A stretch of 53,963 bases of DNA from Chitinophagaceae bacterium (GTDB taxonomy: Bacteria; Bacteroidota; Bacteroidia; Chitinophagales; Chitinophagaceae), in assembly GCA_020847395.1 (NCBI GenBank), contig JADLCD010000086.1:1-53963 (forward strand). The letters run 5' to 3'. The notes below the pieces were generated by a model that made no database searches, was not told the origin of the DNA, and was given only the letters and a program-made list of their open reading frames with translations. The first letter of the stretch is position 1, and each line of letters starts with the position of its first letter. A program made the position numbers and the translations under genes. This document shows, one piece after another, positions 35,589 to 45,289 of this stretch.

Positions 35589-37448
35589 TTACTTTTTTAG
35601 CCATAAAGGCTCGTCTGTAAGAGATTCTATAAAACTCACCAGTTCTGTTATTTCTTCTTTAGTAAGATTCAATGGCTTATCAGAAAGTGTTTGATTTGGG
35701 TGATATAATCCCATACCATTACCACCGCCCTTATTATAAAATTCCATTACCTCTGTTAAGTTTTGCAATGAACCATTGTGCATATAAGGCGCTGTTTTAG
35801 CTGCGTTACGAACAGTAGGCGTTTTAAAGGCGCCAATATAAAATTGAGAGGGCATAAAGTGGTATCTGCCGCTATCAGCATCTGCAACAGGTTTATCAAA
35901 ATCCGCATTTGTTGTTATCCCTAATGATTCTACTTCTGAAATATTGTATAGCGGCGGAAGCAAACCATTAAATACCGGCGCAAAGTGGCAGGTGCCGCAT
36001 TGCGCTTTACCCATAAATAAATTAAACCCTTTTATTTGTTGAGGAGACATAGCTGTTTCATCTCCATTAATATATTTATCGAAAGCGGAAGTCATAACTG
36101 GTAATGACTTTTCATATGCCGAAATCGCAGCGCCTATATTTCGTATAGAAATGCTTTCTGTAATTTTTTTTTGAGGGAAAGCTTTTGCAAAGAGCTTTCT
36201 GTATTTCCTGTATGCTACCAGTTTTTTTACAATTTGTACTGTATCAGCATTCATTTCATTGGCGGAAGATGTAACAACAAGTACCTGGTTTGTTAATGTA
36301 GGCGCCCGGCCATCCCAAAAATTATTATACTGGTATGCCGTATACAATATAGATGGTGCATTACGCCGTACAACGTGCTGTTCATCAAACGCGATACTTT
36401 TATTTAAACCATCGGTAAAATATTTTTCCGGCTGGTGACAGGTAATACAGCTTCGTTTATTATTGCCCGATAGTTTGCTTTCAAAAAATAATCTTTTACC
36501 AAGTTCAATAAGTGGTTTTGAGGCCGGAATAGCCGTTGTATCAAAAGCAGCAATATTCAAAAACCGGTTGTCGAAAATATGATTGGCTTCGTAATTCAAT
36601 GCAGTAGCTTCATGTGCCTGCCCATGCAATGATTTTATCAGTAGCGCAGTATACTTTTGCAGCGGAAGCATAGCAGCTTTTAAAAATAGCATGCGGTTAA
36701 ACTTATCAAAATCATTATTGGTGGATAGCATGTTTATTGCGTGGTTTAAATAAAAAGTAATACTATCAGCCATCGCTTTATTTGTTTGCAGGTATGGTTT
36801 TATATTTTCTTTAAAGGCAAGCAAAGCGGTAGCCGATTCATGTATACCCGTTTTTAAAAGTGGTGCATCATAGCCTGTAATGTTAAGCGTTGAAATTCGA
36901 ACTAACTCAAGCCGAAAACTTTCCAGGATGCCTGCATCCGTAAATTGCCTGCCGTATAAAAGACTTTCAAATCCTTCTGCGGTAAGAATAATTACATCTG
37001 TATTGGAGCGTAATTCTTTTTTTTGCAGGTATGCTTTTTCATCAAACAACAAATTTTCAATAACCTGGAAACCTACCGGCCATTGAAATTCAAGCGATGG
37101 CTCTTCCACTTCAAAAACGGGCGGCACATTAAACCGGCTTACCGTACTTCCAAAAAAATATTCAACAAAAAATTCAATGCTTTTATATTCGTTTCTGCAT
37201 GCTGCCAGTTTACTCCTGGCTATTTCTACGGAAACACTGTCTTCAGTTATATTATTAATAGCATTTCTCAATGCCTTTGCCGCATTAATAAGCGGAGGTA
37301 TATGAGCCTTGAAATATTTCAATGTATTATCGGCGCCTGTTTCAGTGGTATGGCTATGCACAAAAGCAAATCCTGAAAAGATGAATGATATAATTCCTGC
37401 TATGATCAATTGCTTTCTCAAAAAATTAGTTTTAGGAGTGCCTTGCAT
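35589..37448 (-). CDS. Imelysin-like domain fused to a dihaem cytochrome c peroxidase
   Basis: 619 residues. An N-terminal hydrophobic segment (LIIAGIISFIFSGFAFV) acts as signal or anchor. Residues about 40-270 are helical with PVGFQVIENLLFDE, resembling the GxHxxE-type region of imelysin-like proteins. The C-terminal half is a MauG/CcpA-type domain with two haem c sites, CITCH near residue 336 and CGTCH near 485. It ends with a TPTVRNAAKTAPYMHNGS segment typical of this family. Probable periplasmic peroxidase or redox enzyme. The imelysin part suggests a link to iron or another metal; that link is inferred. Confidence 0.85.
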   Translation of the reverse strand: MQGTPKTNFLRKQLIIAGIISFIFSGFAFVHSHTTETGADNTLKYFKAHIPPLINAAKALRNAINNITEDSVSVEIARSKLAACRNEYKSIEFFVEYFFGSTVSRFNVPPVFEVEEPSLEFQWPVGFQVIENLLFDEKAYLQKKELRSNTDVIILTAEGFESLLYGRQFTDAGILESFRLELVRISTLNITGYDAPLLKTGIHESATALLAFKENIKPYLQTNKAMADSITFYLNHAINMLSTNNDFDKFNRMLFLKAAMLPLQKYTALLIKSLHGQAHEATALNYEANHIFDNRFLNIAAFDTTAIPASKPLIELGKRLFFESKLSGNNKRSCITCHQPEKYFTDGLNKSIAFDEQHVVRRNAPSILYTAYQYNNFWDGRAPTLTNQVLVVTSSANEMNADTVQIVKKLVAYRKYRKLFAKAFPQKKITESISIRNIGAAISAYEKSLPVMTSAFDKYINGDETAMSPQQIKGFNLFMGKAQCGTCHFAPVFNGLLPPLYNISEVESLGITTNADFDKPVADADSGRYHFMPSQFYIGAFKTPTVRNAAKTAPYMHNGSLQNLTEVMEFYNKGGGNGMGLYHPNQTLSDKPLNLTKEEITELVSFIESLTDEPLWLKK

Positions 37449-37503
37449 TAAAAAAACAACACTAAAAGATACAATAAAACCATCAAAAGAAACCCCGGTG
37501 TTG

Positions 37504-37511
37504 TACTTTTG
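37504..37511 (+). promoter_or_regulatory. Candidate -7 box (TACTTTTG) for the enoyl-CoA hydratase gene
   Basis: TACTTTTG matches TAnnTTTG, 54 bp before the ATG. No clear -33 TTTG was found at the expected distance. Confidence 0.35.
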
Positions 37512-37565
37512 CGGTCAGCTAAAAGATAATTAACCTGCTATTAAGCAGGCATAAAAACTGTTGCT

Positions 37566-38342
37566 ATGCAAACATTGTCTCTTTCATTTCAAAGTCAAAT
37601 ACTTATCATCACTATTAATCGCCCGGATAAACTTAATGCACTGAACAAACAGGTAATAGAGGAGTTAAGTGCCGCGATTGATGATGTATATAATAATCCG
37701 GAAATAAAATCCGCTATCATAACGGGCAGCGGCGAAAAAGCATTTGTAGCAGGCGCTGATATCAGTGAGTTTACTGCGCTTGATGCAAGCGCCGGTAAAG
37801 CACTCGCACAAAAAGGGCAGGAAAATGTTTTTGATAAAATAGAAAATTCACCAAAACCTGTTATTGCTGCCGTAAATGGTTTTGCATTAGGCGGAGGCTG
37901 CGAGCTTGCCATGGCCTGCCATTTCAGAATAGCAAGCAATAACGCAAGATTTGGTCAACCCGAGGTAAACCTGGGGTTAATACCCGGCTATGGCGGCACG
38001 CAAAGGCTAACCCAACTTATAGGAAAAGGAAGAGCAATGGAATTAATATTAACAGGCAATATGATTGATGCAAACACGGCACTGCAATATGGTTTGGTTA
38101 ACCATGTAACTACCCCTGAAGAGTTGATAAAAAAGGCTACATCAATACTTGATATTATTAACAGCAAGGCTCCGCTTGCTGTTGCCGGTTCTATAAAAGC
38201 TGTTAATGCTGTTTTTAATGAACAGGTTAACGGTTACCAAACAGAAATAGACACTTTTGCTGAACTTTTTGATACCAAAGATGCTAAAGAAGGCGCAGCC
38301 GCTTTTATGGAAAAACGTAAACCGGTTTTTAAAGGTATTTGA
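37566..38342 (+). CDS. Enoyl-CoA hydratase/isomerase family protein
   Basis: 258 residues, standard for monofunctional crotonases. It hydrates 2-enoyl-CoA in fatty-acid or butyrate-type metabolism. The oxyanion-hole segments are AFVAGADISEF (about 59-69) and NGFALGGGCELAMAC (about 98-112). The two catalytic glutamates are in GGCELA and QPEVNLGLIPGYGGTQ. The sequence is closest in style to crotonase/3-hydroxybutyryl-CoA dehydratase. It is followed by fumC after 57 bp, and the two may be co-transcribed. Confidence 0.92.
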   Translation: MQTLSLSFQSQILIITINRPDKLNALNKQVIEELSAAIDDVYNNPEIKSAIITGSGEKAFVAGADISEFTALDASAGKALAQKGQENVFDKIENSPKPVIAAVNGFALGGGCELAMACHFRIASNNARFGQPEVNLGLIPGYGGTQRLTQLIGKGRAMELILTGNMIDANTALQYGLVNHVTTPEELIKKATSILDIINSKAPLAVAGSIKAVNAVFNEQVNGYQTEIDTFAELFDTKDAKEGAAAFMEKRKPVFKGI

Positions 38343-38399
38343 TTAACCAAACAGCATAGCAATTACATTATCATAACACAATCATTTAAAATAGAATTT

Positions 38400-39800
38400 A
38401 TGGAGTACAGAATAGAAAAAGATACGATGGGAGAAGTTAAGGTTCCCGTTGATGCATATTACGGAGCGCAAACACAACGCAGTGTTGATAATTTTAAAAT
38501 AGCGCAGGATATTAACCGTATGCCGAAAGAAATTATACGTGCATTTGCTTATTTAAAAAAAGCGGCGGCTATCACTAATTTTGAAGCAGGTGTATTGCCA
38601 AAAGAAAAATCTGATTTGATTGGGAAAGTATGTGATGAAATTCTTGCTGGTAAATTAGATAATTATTTTCCCCTGGTAGTTTGGCAAACCGGTAGCGGCA
38701 CGCAAAGCAATATGAATGTTAATGAAGTAGTAGCATACAGAGGGCATGTATTAAATGGCGGTACACTTACAGATAAAGAAAAATTTTTGCACCCCAACGA
38801 TGATGTAAATAAATCACAATCCAGCAACGATACTTTTCCTACAGCAATGCATATAGCGGCGTACAAAATTCTGCTTGAAGTTACCATACCTGGTATAGAA
38901 AAGTTACGCAATACACTTGCCGAAAAGAGTAAGCAATTTATGCATGTGGTAAAAATTGGACGTACACATTTTATGGATGCAACTCCATTAACTGTTGGAC
39001 AGGAATTCAGTGGTTATGTATCACAGCTTGACCATGGCATTAAGGCCATTAAAAATACATTACCCCATTTAAGTGAACTGGCTTTGGGGGGAACTGCTGT
39101 GGGAACCGGCATTAATACGCCGAAAGGTTATGCCGAAAATGTAGCAAAACATATTGCATCACTTACAGGTTTGCCTTTTGTAACAGCAGTCAATAAATTT
39201 GAAGCGCTGGCGGCGCATGATGCTATTGTTGAAACACACGGCGCATTAAAAACAGTAGCAGTCAGCCTTATGAAGATTGCGAACGATATACGCATGCTTT
39301 CATCCGGGCCACGCAGTGGCATTGGCGAAATATTTATACCAGATAATGAACCGGGCTCTTCTATTATGCCTGGCAAAGTAAACCCAACGCAATGCGAAGC
39401 TTTAACCATGATTGCAGCACAGGTATTAGGCAACGATGTAACGATTAATATTGGCGGCGCTACAGGGCATTTTGAACTGAATGTATTTAAGCCCGTAATG
39501 ATATTCAACTTCCTGCATAGTGCAAGATTGATCGGCGACGGCTGCGTGAGCTTTAATGATAAATGTGCCATTGGCATCGAGCCGATAGAGGCTAACATTA
39601 AAAAGCATGTTGATAATTCATTGATGCTTGTAACAGCGCTGAATACAAAAATCGGATATTATAAAGCCGCTGAAATTGCGCAGAAAGCACACAAAGAAGG
39701 AACAACGTTAAAAGAAATGGCAGTTAAGCTTGGCTACGTTACACCGCAGCAATTTGATGAATGGGTTATACCCAAGGATATGGTGGGAGAGTTGAAGTAG
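38400..39800 (+). CDS. fumC: Class II fumarate hydratase
   Basis: Interconverts fumarate and L-malate in the TCA cycle. 466 residues, the typical length. The fumarase/aspartase signature [15 protein letters not shown] lies near residues 317-331. [14 protein letters not shown] and the [22 protein letters not shown] region are also present. The enzyme needs no iron-sulfur cluster. An intrinsic terminator follows at 39883. Confidence 0.95.
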   Translation: MEYRIEKDTMGEVKVPVDAYYGAQTQRSVDNFKIAQDINRMPKEIIRAFAYLKKAAAITNFEAGVLPKEKSDLIGKVCDEILAGKLDNYFPLVVWQTGSGTQSNMNVNEVVAYRGHVLNGGTLTDKEKFLHPNDDVNKSQSSNDTFPTAMHIAAYKILLEVTIPGIEKLRNTLAEKSKQFMHVVKIGRTHFMDATPLTVGQEFSGYVSQLDHGIKAIKNTLPHLSELALGGTAVGTGINTPKGYAENVAKHIASLTGLPFVTAVNKFEALAAHDAIVETHGALKTVAVSLMKIANDIRMLSSGPRSGIGEIFIPDNEPGSSIMPGKVNPTQCEALTMIAAQVLGNDVTINIGGATGHFELNVFKPVMIFNFLHSARLIGDGCVSFNDKCAIGIEPIEANIKKHVDNSLMLVTALNTKIGYYKAAEIAQKAHKEGTTLKEMAVKLGYVTPQQFDEWVIPKDMVGELK

Positions 39801-39882
39801 AGGTGGGGGGTGCAGGGTAGTAAGAAGTAAGTGGTAAGGAGTAAGTAGTAAGCTGAAACCTGGCAGGGCTAAAAAGCATTAG

Positions 39883-39911
39883 GGCATCTTCCCTTTCGGG
39901 AGATGCCTTTT
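39883..39911 (+). terminator. Terminator after fumC
   Basis: GGCATCTTCCC pairs with GGGAGATGCC (one bulged T) around TTTC, followed by TTTTGCTTT. It sits 83 bp past the fumC stop, after a stretch of GTAAGTAGTAAG word repeats (39815-39852). Confidence 0.75.
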
Positions 39912-40304
39912 GCTTTAAACCAACTACAACATGAGAAAAAAGAAAGTTGAAATATTTTTAGAAGACTGTATTCAAAACTGTACTATCCATTAACGGCAGT
40001 TAAAACGAAAATATTATTTGTAGTACTAAATAATATTTAGGGGTAATATTAATACCGCATTTTTAAAAGAGGAATATGTTGCAACTCTATAGTAATAACA
40101 CGTAACCATTATTTAACGCAAAACGAAATTATCATTTGATAAGCTTCCTTTTTTGAAAGGGTGTAGCCGCAAAAATATCATTTTGAACTACTTAAATTTT
40201 AGTATGTCGCCCTATCGAATATATCCTTTGATTGCAAAAAAAAGCAAAGACTAAATATTCAAATCACTGCGTTTAAGAACCTCGATAGTGAAATTATACC
40301 CTAA

Positions 40305-40460
40305 TCCCTATACCTGCCTTTTGAGGCAGAAACTAAACGTACCCTGGCCATTGAAATATGGCCAATTAATCCCTACCCGTAACTAAAAATGTTGATAGCA
40401 CAATCACAGCCTCTCAACATCAAACAAAAAACCCTCCGTAACAGGAGGGTTCTTTGTTTT
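40305..40460 (+). ncRNA. Candidate structured small RNA ending in a terminator
   Basis: Three stem-loops occur in close order on the plus strand. CTGCC/GGCAG is at 40314-40329. TGGCCAT/ATGGCCA is at 40345-40364. ATGTTGA/TCAACAT is at 40389-40420. A fourth, AACCCTCC/GGAGGGTT with a T-rich tail, is at 40430-40460. The arrangement is that of an intergenic small RNA. No promoter was identified upstream, and the same terminator can serve the minus-strand PDZ gene. Confidence 0.3.
40430..40451. terminator. Bidirectional terminator next to the PDZ gene
   Basis: AACCCTCC and GGAGGGTT are exact 8-nt arms with loop GTAACA. TCTTTGTTTT follows on the plus strand, and TTTTTGTTTG follows on the minus strand. 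It ends 17 bp from the PDZ gene stop. Confidence 0.75.
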
Positions 40461-40468
40461 AGCATTTG

Positions 40469-41512
40469 CTAAAGATCAGTGGTCTTTAATTTCTTAGGTA
40501 TCTTAACATCTATTGTTACCGGCAAGCCATTGCGCAATACTTTAACCGGGTATGCAGCTTTCTCTTTTACATCCAGCATCTTTTGCCTCGCATCGTCTGT
40601 AGATTTAATGTCTGCACCATCTATACTTGTAATGATATCATCTTTCTTAATACCTGATTTAGCAGCGGCAGAAGCATCTTCCAGTTCAATAACCTTCACG
40701 CCATTACCTTCTTCCGTATCCTGTATTTTTATGCCTAACCTGGCACGGTTGTTAAATACTCCCGGCCCGTTAAACTTAAATTCTTTTACCAAATCCTCGT
40801 TGAATTGAGGAGCATTAAAATTAAATGATCTTGTAAACGAGTCTTTGCGCTCCCCGAGTTTGAGCGTTACTTTCTTTTCCTTTTTGTCTCTCAGGTAAGT
40901 TATTTGTATCTCATCATCCGGTTTTTTCTCATTAATGATTGAAGAAAGTGAAGATGGATCTGTAACTGCCGTTTCCCCGATTTTTGTAATGATATCGCCT
41001 TTAAGTAATCCGGCTTTTTCAGCAGGACTATCATCCACAACATTTGTAATCTTAGCACCTTTCTCGTCTTTTTCTGTATATACACCAAGCATTGGTTTCG
41101 AAACGCCTGTCCAACTCATATCGCCATCCTCAAAATTAAAATCAGGCGCAGTAAAAGTTATTGATGGCACAGGAGGAACCGGCGGCATGGGTGGCAATGG
41201 CGGCATTGGGGCTATTGCGGCCAATCCTTCTCCGTCGCCATCAATGGAAATATCAAAATCTATATCATCATCCCGCAGGTTTACGGAAACATCTCCTTTA
41301 TATTCGTTTGCAGGTTTACCGTTAATGGTAACATTATCTCCATCAATTACTATAGTCGTTTTTTCCTCTTTATCACCCCTTTTTTTAATGATGATTTGTT
41401 CCTGCTTTGTTTTTTTATTTTTCTTTTCCTGAGCCTGTAATCCTGTTGTGGCAAACACACAGGCAGCAGCTACAAAAGCGAGTGCTGATCGCTTGTACAT
41501 TGAAGTATTCAT
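40469..41512 (-). CDS. Exported protein with two PDZ domains
   Basis: 347 residues with signal peptide (SALAFVAAACVFATTGLQAQ). A Lys-rich start (KKNKKTKQEQIIIKKRGDKEE) follows, then a proline-rich stretch with PMPPLPPMPP (about 102-117). PDZ domains lie at about 140-220 (MLGVYTEKDEKGAKITNVV, GLLKGDIITKIG) and 255-340 (LGIKIQDTEEGNGVKVIEL, SGIKKDDIITSID). It has no HtrA-type serine protease domain, so it is a binding or adaptor protein rather than a protease. Probably periplasmic. The gene stands alone with a terminator at its end. Confidence 0.87.
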   Translation of the reverse strand: MNTSMYKRSALAFVAAACVFATTGLQAQEKKNKKTKQEQIIIKKRGDKEEKTTIVIDGDNVTINGKPANEYKGDVSVNLRDDDIDFDISIDGDGEGLAAIAPMPPLPPMPPVPPVPSITFTAPDFNFEDGDMSWTGVSKPMLGVYTEKDEKGAKITNVVDDSPAEKAGLLKGDIITKIGETAVTDPSSLSSIINEKKPDDEIQITYLRDKKEKKVTLKLGERKDSFTRSFNFNAPQFNEDLVKEFKFNGPGVFNNRARLGIKIQDTEEGNGVKVIELEDASAAAKSGIKKDDIITSIDGADIKSTDDARQKMLDVKEKAAYPVKVLRNGLPVTIDVKIPKKLKTTDL

Positions 41513-41600
41513 ACAGATTATTTTAATTACGAAAGTTTTAGTAGATCAAAAGTAGAGGAATTTTCTGAAATACGAAACATTTCGGAAATGTTAAATAATT

Positions 41601-42125
41601 TTATTTTTTTGCGAATTGTTCAAGCCCGGCGCTGTACTGTTTTGCATTTTTCAGCACGTACAAATCGACAGCGAAAAATATAAATGCCTGTATAGCCAGC
41701 CCTATGCCTATACCCAGCCACAGTGCTTTGGATGAAATAGTATCAGCCTGCTGCTTATTCATTAAAATGAGTATAATGCCTGCTGCCAGCACTGCCAGTT
41801 CAATACCTAAAAAAAGCTTTACACTGCCCAGCATTTTTTGCATACGCGGAAGCTCTTCATTCCTGAGTTTATCGGGATTCATATCAAACGCATATACATT
41901 GTCAATCCGTTGCTTATCACTTTTGTTATATGGTGCATAGCCCATTACCAGTTGAGCAATACCCAATAATATCAACGGAATAGCCATGCCTTTATAGGCA
42001 TTTGTTTTTACAAAAATCAGGAAAGAAACTGCGGCAATAATGGCCACTGCCCCGGCAATCATTAAAATAAGCCCGGCATTTTTTTCCGATAAAAAATAAT
42101 GTTCGATATCTGTTTTGGTGAGCAT
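41601..42125 (-). CDS. Four-helix membrane protein of unknown function
   Basis: 174 residues with four hydrophobic segments: about 18-40, 45-65, 103-121 and 133-155. A cytoplasmic or loop stretch (NKSDKQRIDNVYAFDMNPDKLRNEELPRM-type) with conserved-looking charged residues separates helices 2 and 3. No motif links it to a known transporter or enzyme. It lies upstream of the PDZ gene in the same direction, 88 bp apart. The gene call rests on length, composition and a continuous frame. Confidence 0.7.
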   Translation of the reverse strand: MLTKTDIEHYFLSEKNAGLILMIAGAVAIIAAVSFLIFVKTNAYKGMAIPLILLGIAQLVMGYAPYNKSDKQRIDNVYAFDMNPDKLRNEELPRMQKMLGSVKLFLGIELAVLAAGIILILMNKQQADTISSKALWLGIGIGLAIQAFIFFAVDLYVLKNAKQYSAGLEQFAKK

Positions 42126-42180
42126 AGTGCAAAAAATTTGGGTAAGTAGTATTAAGCTTATTCAAATGTAACAATTGGTT

Positions 42181-42363
42181 TTAATGTGAGAAAGTAAAAA
42201 GATTTGGCCATTTACGAGTATAATATATCTTTACGAAATAATCGTAGGTCGTTGATGAGATATCGCTACTATTGTTCATTTTAAACGGGTGTGTATGCCA
42301 ACCATTACCGATTACCTCATAAAATTGTCTGTTAGTCTTGCCATAGTTTTCCTGTTTTACCAA
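42181..42363 (-). CDS. Possible 60-residue small protein
   Basis: A short ATG-to-stop frame in the 375-bp gap between the four-helix protein and the outer-membrane protein. It contains GNGWHTHPFKMN and an aromatic-rich C-terminus, and no known motif. A good minus-strand promoter match lies just upstream (42390). It could equally be a remnant of a longer gene or a chance frame. Confidence 0.3.
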   Translation of the reverse strand: MVKQENYGKTNRQFYEVIGNGWHTHPFKMNNSSDISSTTYDYFVKIYYTRKWPNLFTFSH

Positions 42364-42389
42364 TTTGTATTAAGAAATCTTACATTTTA

Positions 42390-42397
42390 CAAATTTA
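42390..42397 (-). promoter_or_regulatory. Candidate promoter -7 box (TAAATTTG) for the 60-residue frame
   Basis: The minus strand reads TAAATTTG. A minus-strand TTTG (plus-strand 42420-42423) lies 22 nt upstream, a good match to the Bacteroidota promoter pattern. Confidence 0.4.
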
Positions 42398-42500
42398 AAA
42401 TCACTACATCTCAAATTAACAAACAAAACAATGCAGGTAAAGTAGAGATAAATACAGTGCCGCTGTAATATTTTTCCATAAATAAATTCATTGCTTATTC

Positions 42501-45284
42501 ATGTATAGATTCTATATAACAGTTTTATTTTGCCTTATCTCAACTGGCTTAATTGCCCAATCCCCGAAAGGAATCATCACCGGTAAACTTACTGACTCAA
42601 CAGGTAAGCAGCCTTTATCTCTTGCCACAGTAGCGGTATTTAATGCAAAGGATACAACACTTATAACCTACCGGTTAAGCGACCCACAGGGCTTTTTTAA
42701 AGTGCCTGGTATTCCACTAAATGATTCCTGCAGAATAATTATTACACATGCAGGTTCAGAAGCCTATCGCAGAAATTTCCTATTGTCAGGCATACAACCG
42801 CAACTGGATTTAGGCACTATTAAACTTAGCCCCGACGCAAGGCTGATGGAAGAAGTTTTGGTGGTGGCAGAACGCCCGCCGGTGATTGTGAGAAAGGATA
42901 CGATTGAATTTAACGCCGAAGCTTTTAAAACATTACCCTCTGCTTTAGTGGAAGATTTGCTGCGCAAATTACCTGGTGTGGAAGTAGATGCGCAGGGAAA
43001 TATTACCGTTAATGGAAGAAAAGTAAATAAGCTTTATGTAGATGGCAAAGAGTTTTTTGGCAGCGACCCGCAAATGGCAACCAAAAACCTGCCGGCAAAT
43101 ATTATTGATAAAATACAGGTTACAGATGATAAGGAACAGATGAATCAAAATCCTGATTTACCCAAAGGCCAGATAGGGCAGGTAATTAATCTTAAACTCA
43201 AGAAAGCAATCAAAAAAGGATGGTTTGGCAAAGCATACGCAGGTGCGGGTACGGATAAACGTTATGAAGCAGGAGGCATATTTAACCTGTTCAGAGATAC
43301 ATTGCAGGTAAGCCTGCTGGGATATACCAATAATATTAACCGGCCGGGATTCGGTATGAATGATATAATGAGCACAGGAGGTTTTAACCGCAGTGGCATA
43401 AACAGTATGATGGTTATGAGTGATGGTGGATTTGCTTTGAATAATATTTCCTTTGGCGGCACAGGCCAGGGTATACAACATTCTACAGGCGCCGGGTTTA
43501 ACATGAACAATCAACTGGGAAAAAAAGTAACGCTGAACCTGCAATACTTTTACGGACAGGTTAAAAGCGATATACACCAGCTAAATAACCGTCAGCAGTT
43601 TTTTAATGATACCAGCATGACTACGCGCAATGAAAACAATGAACATACTACAAATAATGTTCATCGCATAGGCGGGTTTATAAAATGGGAGGTAGATTCA
43701 TTGTCTGCAATAGAGTTCAGACCAACAGTATCTATTAAAACAGCGCATGGACAAAGCAATATACACTATAATACCTATAGCAATTATGAGCCGCTACTGA
43801 ATGAAAGTGATAATGAAGAAAGGAGAAAGAATAATACCACGGAATTTTCTCAATTGATATCTTATAATAAAAAATTTCGCAAAGGGGGAAGAACCTTGTA
43901 TATGTCAGGCACGTTCAGGCTTTCCGGCAATAATGACCATCAGTATAACGATGCGGAAAATATATTTTACACTAACCAGCAACAGGTTTCAACCATGCTG
44001 AACCAGTTGCGTAATCGTAACCTGGGTAATACTTCATTAGATTTTTGGGCAAATTACAATGAACCTGTTTCGAAAAAATTGTCTCTGCAGTTTAACGAGA
44101 GTTTTAATTTTTTTAGAAATAAAGATGAAGTAAAAACTTTTGATGATACCAACAATAGCAATAAGTATAATGAACTTAATGATGCTTTGAGTAATGGTTT
44201 AAACAGGAATGGATGGAGAAGCAATACCAGGGCTGCGCTTAAATATTCGCATAAATCGTTTTCCATATCTCCGGGTATAAATTACCAGTTGCTGAATATT
44301 GATAACAGGTTTCAGAAAAATCCTTCTATAGCACAGCAGTTTAATTATATACTGCCTTCTTTACAGATTAATATCAGCAGCTTAAATATCGGCTATAATG
44401 TAAATGCAAGTGAGCCGCAGGTAGATGATTTGCAGCCCGTGGAGAACAATACCAACCCACTGTTTATAACCAGGGGTAACCCGTTGCTGAAACCATCCAT
44501 CAATCATTCGCTGAATGTGCAAACATATAAATACAACATGAAATCCAATATTAACTACAACCTGTATATCTATGGTGTCATCAGCAATAATGCTATTATA
44601 AGAGAACGCACGGTAGATAAAAATGGCGTGCAATATACAGCGCCTGTTAATGCCAACGGCATATGGGAAATGCAGGGCGGCGGAGGTATAAACAAGCAGT
44701 TTAAATTTAATAAAGACTGGAAATTTTCATTGGGAAGTAGTATGTGGGGAAGATATAACCGCGGACTGATTATCATTAACAGCATCAGAACAAATACTCA
44801 AAATCTGAACCTGAACCCTGGCATTAATGTGTCATTTAACTGGAATGACAAATTTGAATTCAGGCAAAATTATGCAGTAGGCTGGACGCGGAGCCGCTAT
44901 GCTAATGACGCATTGCCGGGGCTTGAAATAACAACACACAATTCGGGCAGTGAGTTAATTATACGCATGCCTAAACATTGGGTATGGGAAACAAGTCTTG
45001 ACTATCGCTATAACCCGCAGGTGGCGGAGGGAATACAAAAAAGTATTTATCGCTGGAACGCGGCGCTTAATTTTCTATTCCTGAAAGATGACAAGGGGCA
45101 ATTAAAATTATCTGCATTCGATCTGCTGAACCAAAATACCAGTATATACAGAACTGTTACGGACAACTACATTAATGATGTGGAAACCACTGTGCTCAAA
45201 CGCTACTTTATGTTAACCTTCACTTATAATATCAGGAACTTTGGTGGCAAGGTAGGAGGCAGGGAAAGGTTGTTTTTGTTTTGA
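42501..45284 (+). CDS. Outer-membrane beta-barrel protein, TonB-receptor-like
   Basis: 927 residues. Signal peptide MYRFYITVLFCLISTGLIAQ is followed by a carboxypeptidase-regulatory-like domain (GIITGKLTDSTGKQPLSLATV). A plug-like region contains ALVEDLLRKLPGVEVDAQGNITVNG-type sequence (about residues 145-170) and YVDGKEFFGSDPQMATKNLP. The remainder is Asn-, Tyr- and Phe-rich and strand-like, ending in Phe (RERLFLF), as expected of an outer-membrane barrel. This is the OMP_b-brl_3 type common in Bacteroidota. No SusD partner is adjacent, so the ligand is unknown. It converges with the helicase gene. Confidence 0.87.
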   Translation: MYRFYITVLFCLISTGLIAQSPKGIITGKLTDSTGKQPLSLATVAVFNAKDTTLITYRLSDPQGFFKVPGIPLNDSCRIIITHAGSEAYRRNFLLSGIQPQLDLGTIKLSPDARLMEEVLVVAERPPVIVRKDTIEFNAEAFKTLPSALVEDLLRKLPGVEVDAQGNITVNGRKVNKLYVDGKEFFGSDPQMATKNLPANIIDKIQVTDDKEQMNQNPDLPKGQIGQVINLKLKKAIKKGWFGKAYAGAGTDKRYEAGGIFNLFRDTLQVSLLGYTNNINRPGFGMNDIMSTGGFNRSGINSMMVMSDGGFALNNISFGGTGQGIQHSTGAGFNMNNQLGKKVTLNLQYFYGQVKSDIHQLNNRQQFFNDTSMTTRNENNEHTTNNVHRIGGFIKWEVDSLSAIEFRPTVSIKTAHGQSNIHYNTYSNYEPLLNESDNEERRKNNTTEFSQLISYNKKFRKGGRTLYMSGTFRLSGNNDHQYNDAENIFYTNQQQVSTMLNQLRNRNLGNTSLDFWANYNEPVSKKLSLQFNESFNFFRNKDEVKTFDDTNNSNKYNELNDALSNGLNRNGWRSNTRAALKYSHKSFSISPGINYQLLNIDNRFQKNPSIAQQFNYILPSLQINISSLNIGYNVNASEPQVDDLQPVENNTNPLFITRGNPLLKPSINHSLNVQTYKYNMKSNINYNLYIYGVISNNAIIRERTVDKNGVQYTAPVNANGIWEMQGGGGINKQFKFNKDWKFSLGSSMWGRYNRGLIIINSIRTNTQNLNLNPGINVSFNWNDKFEFRQNYAVGWTRSRYANDALPGLEITTHNSGSELIIRMPKHWVWETSLDYRYNPQVAEGIQKSIYRWNAALNFLFLKDDKGQLKLSAFDLLNQNTSIYRTVTDNYINDVETTVLKRYFMLTFTYNIRNFGGKVGGRERLFLF

Positions 45285-45289
45285 GAAAA

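Larger units (their letters stand above)
39912..40468. other. Long gap between fumC and the PDZ gene
   Basis: The gene-free stretch between the two convergent genes totals 668 bp; this part has no open frame of note on either strand. It is AT-rich to about 40300, then holds a series of hairpins ending in a terminator (see the candidate RNA). No mobile-element features or tRNA were seen. Confidence 0.5.

Noticed and set aside
42501-45284. SusC/SusD polysaccharide-use locus
   Set aside because: No SusD-like gene is next to this or the other large receptor, and no glycosidase adjoins them.
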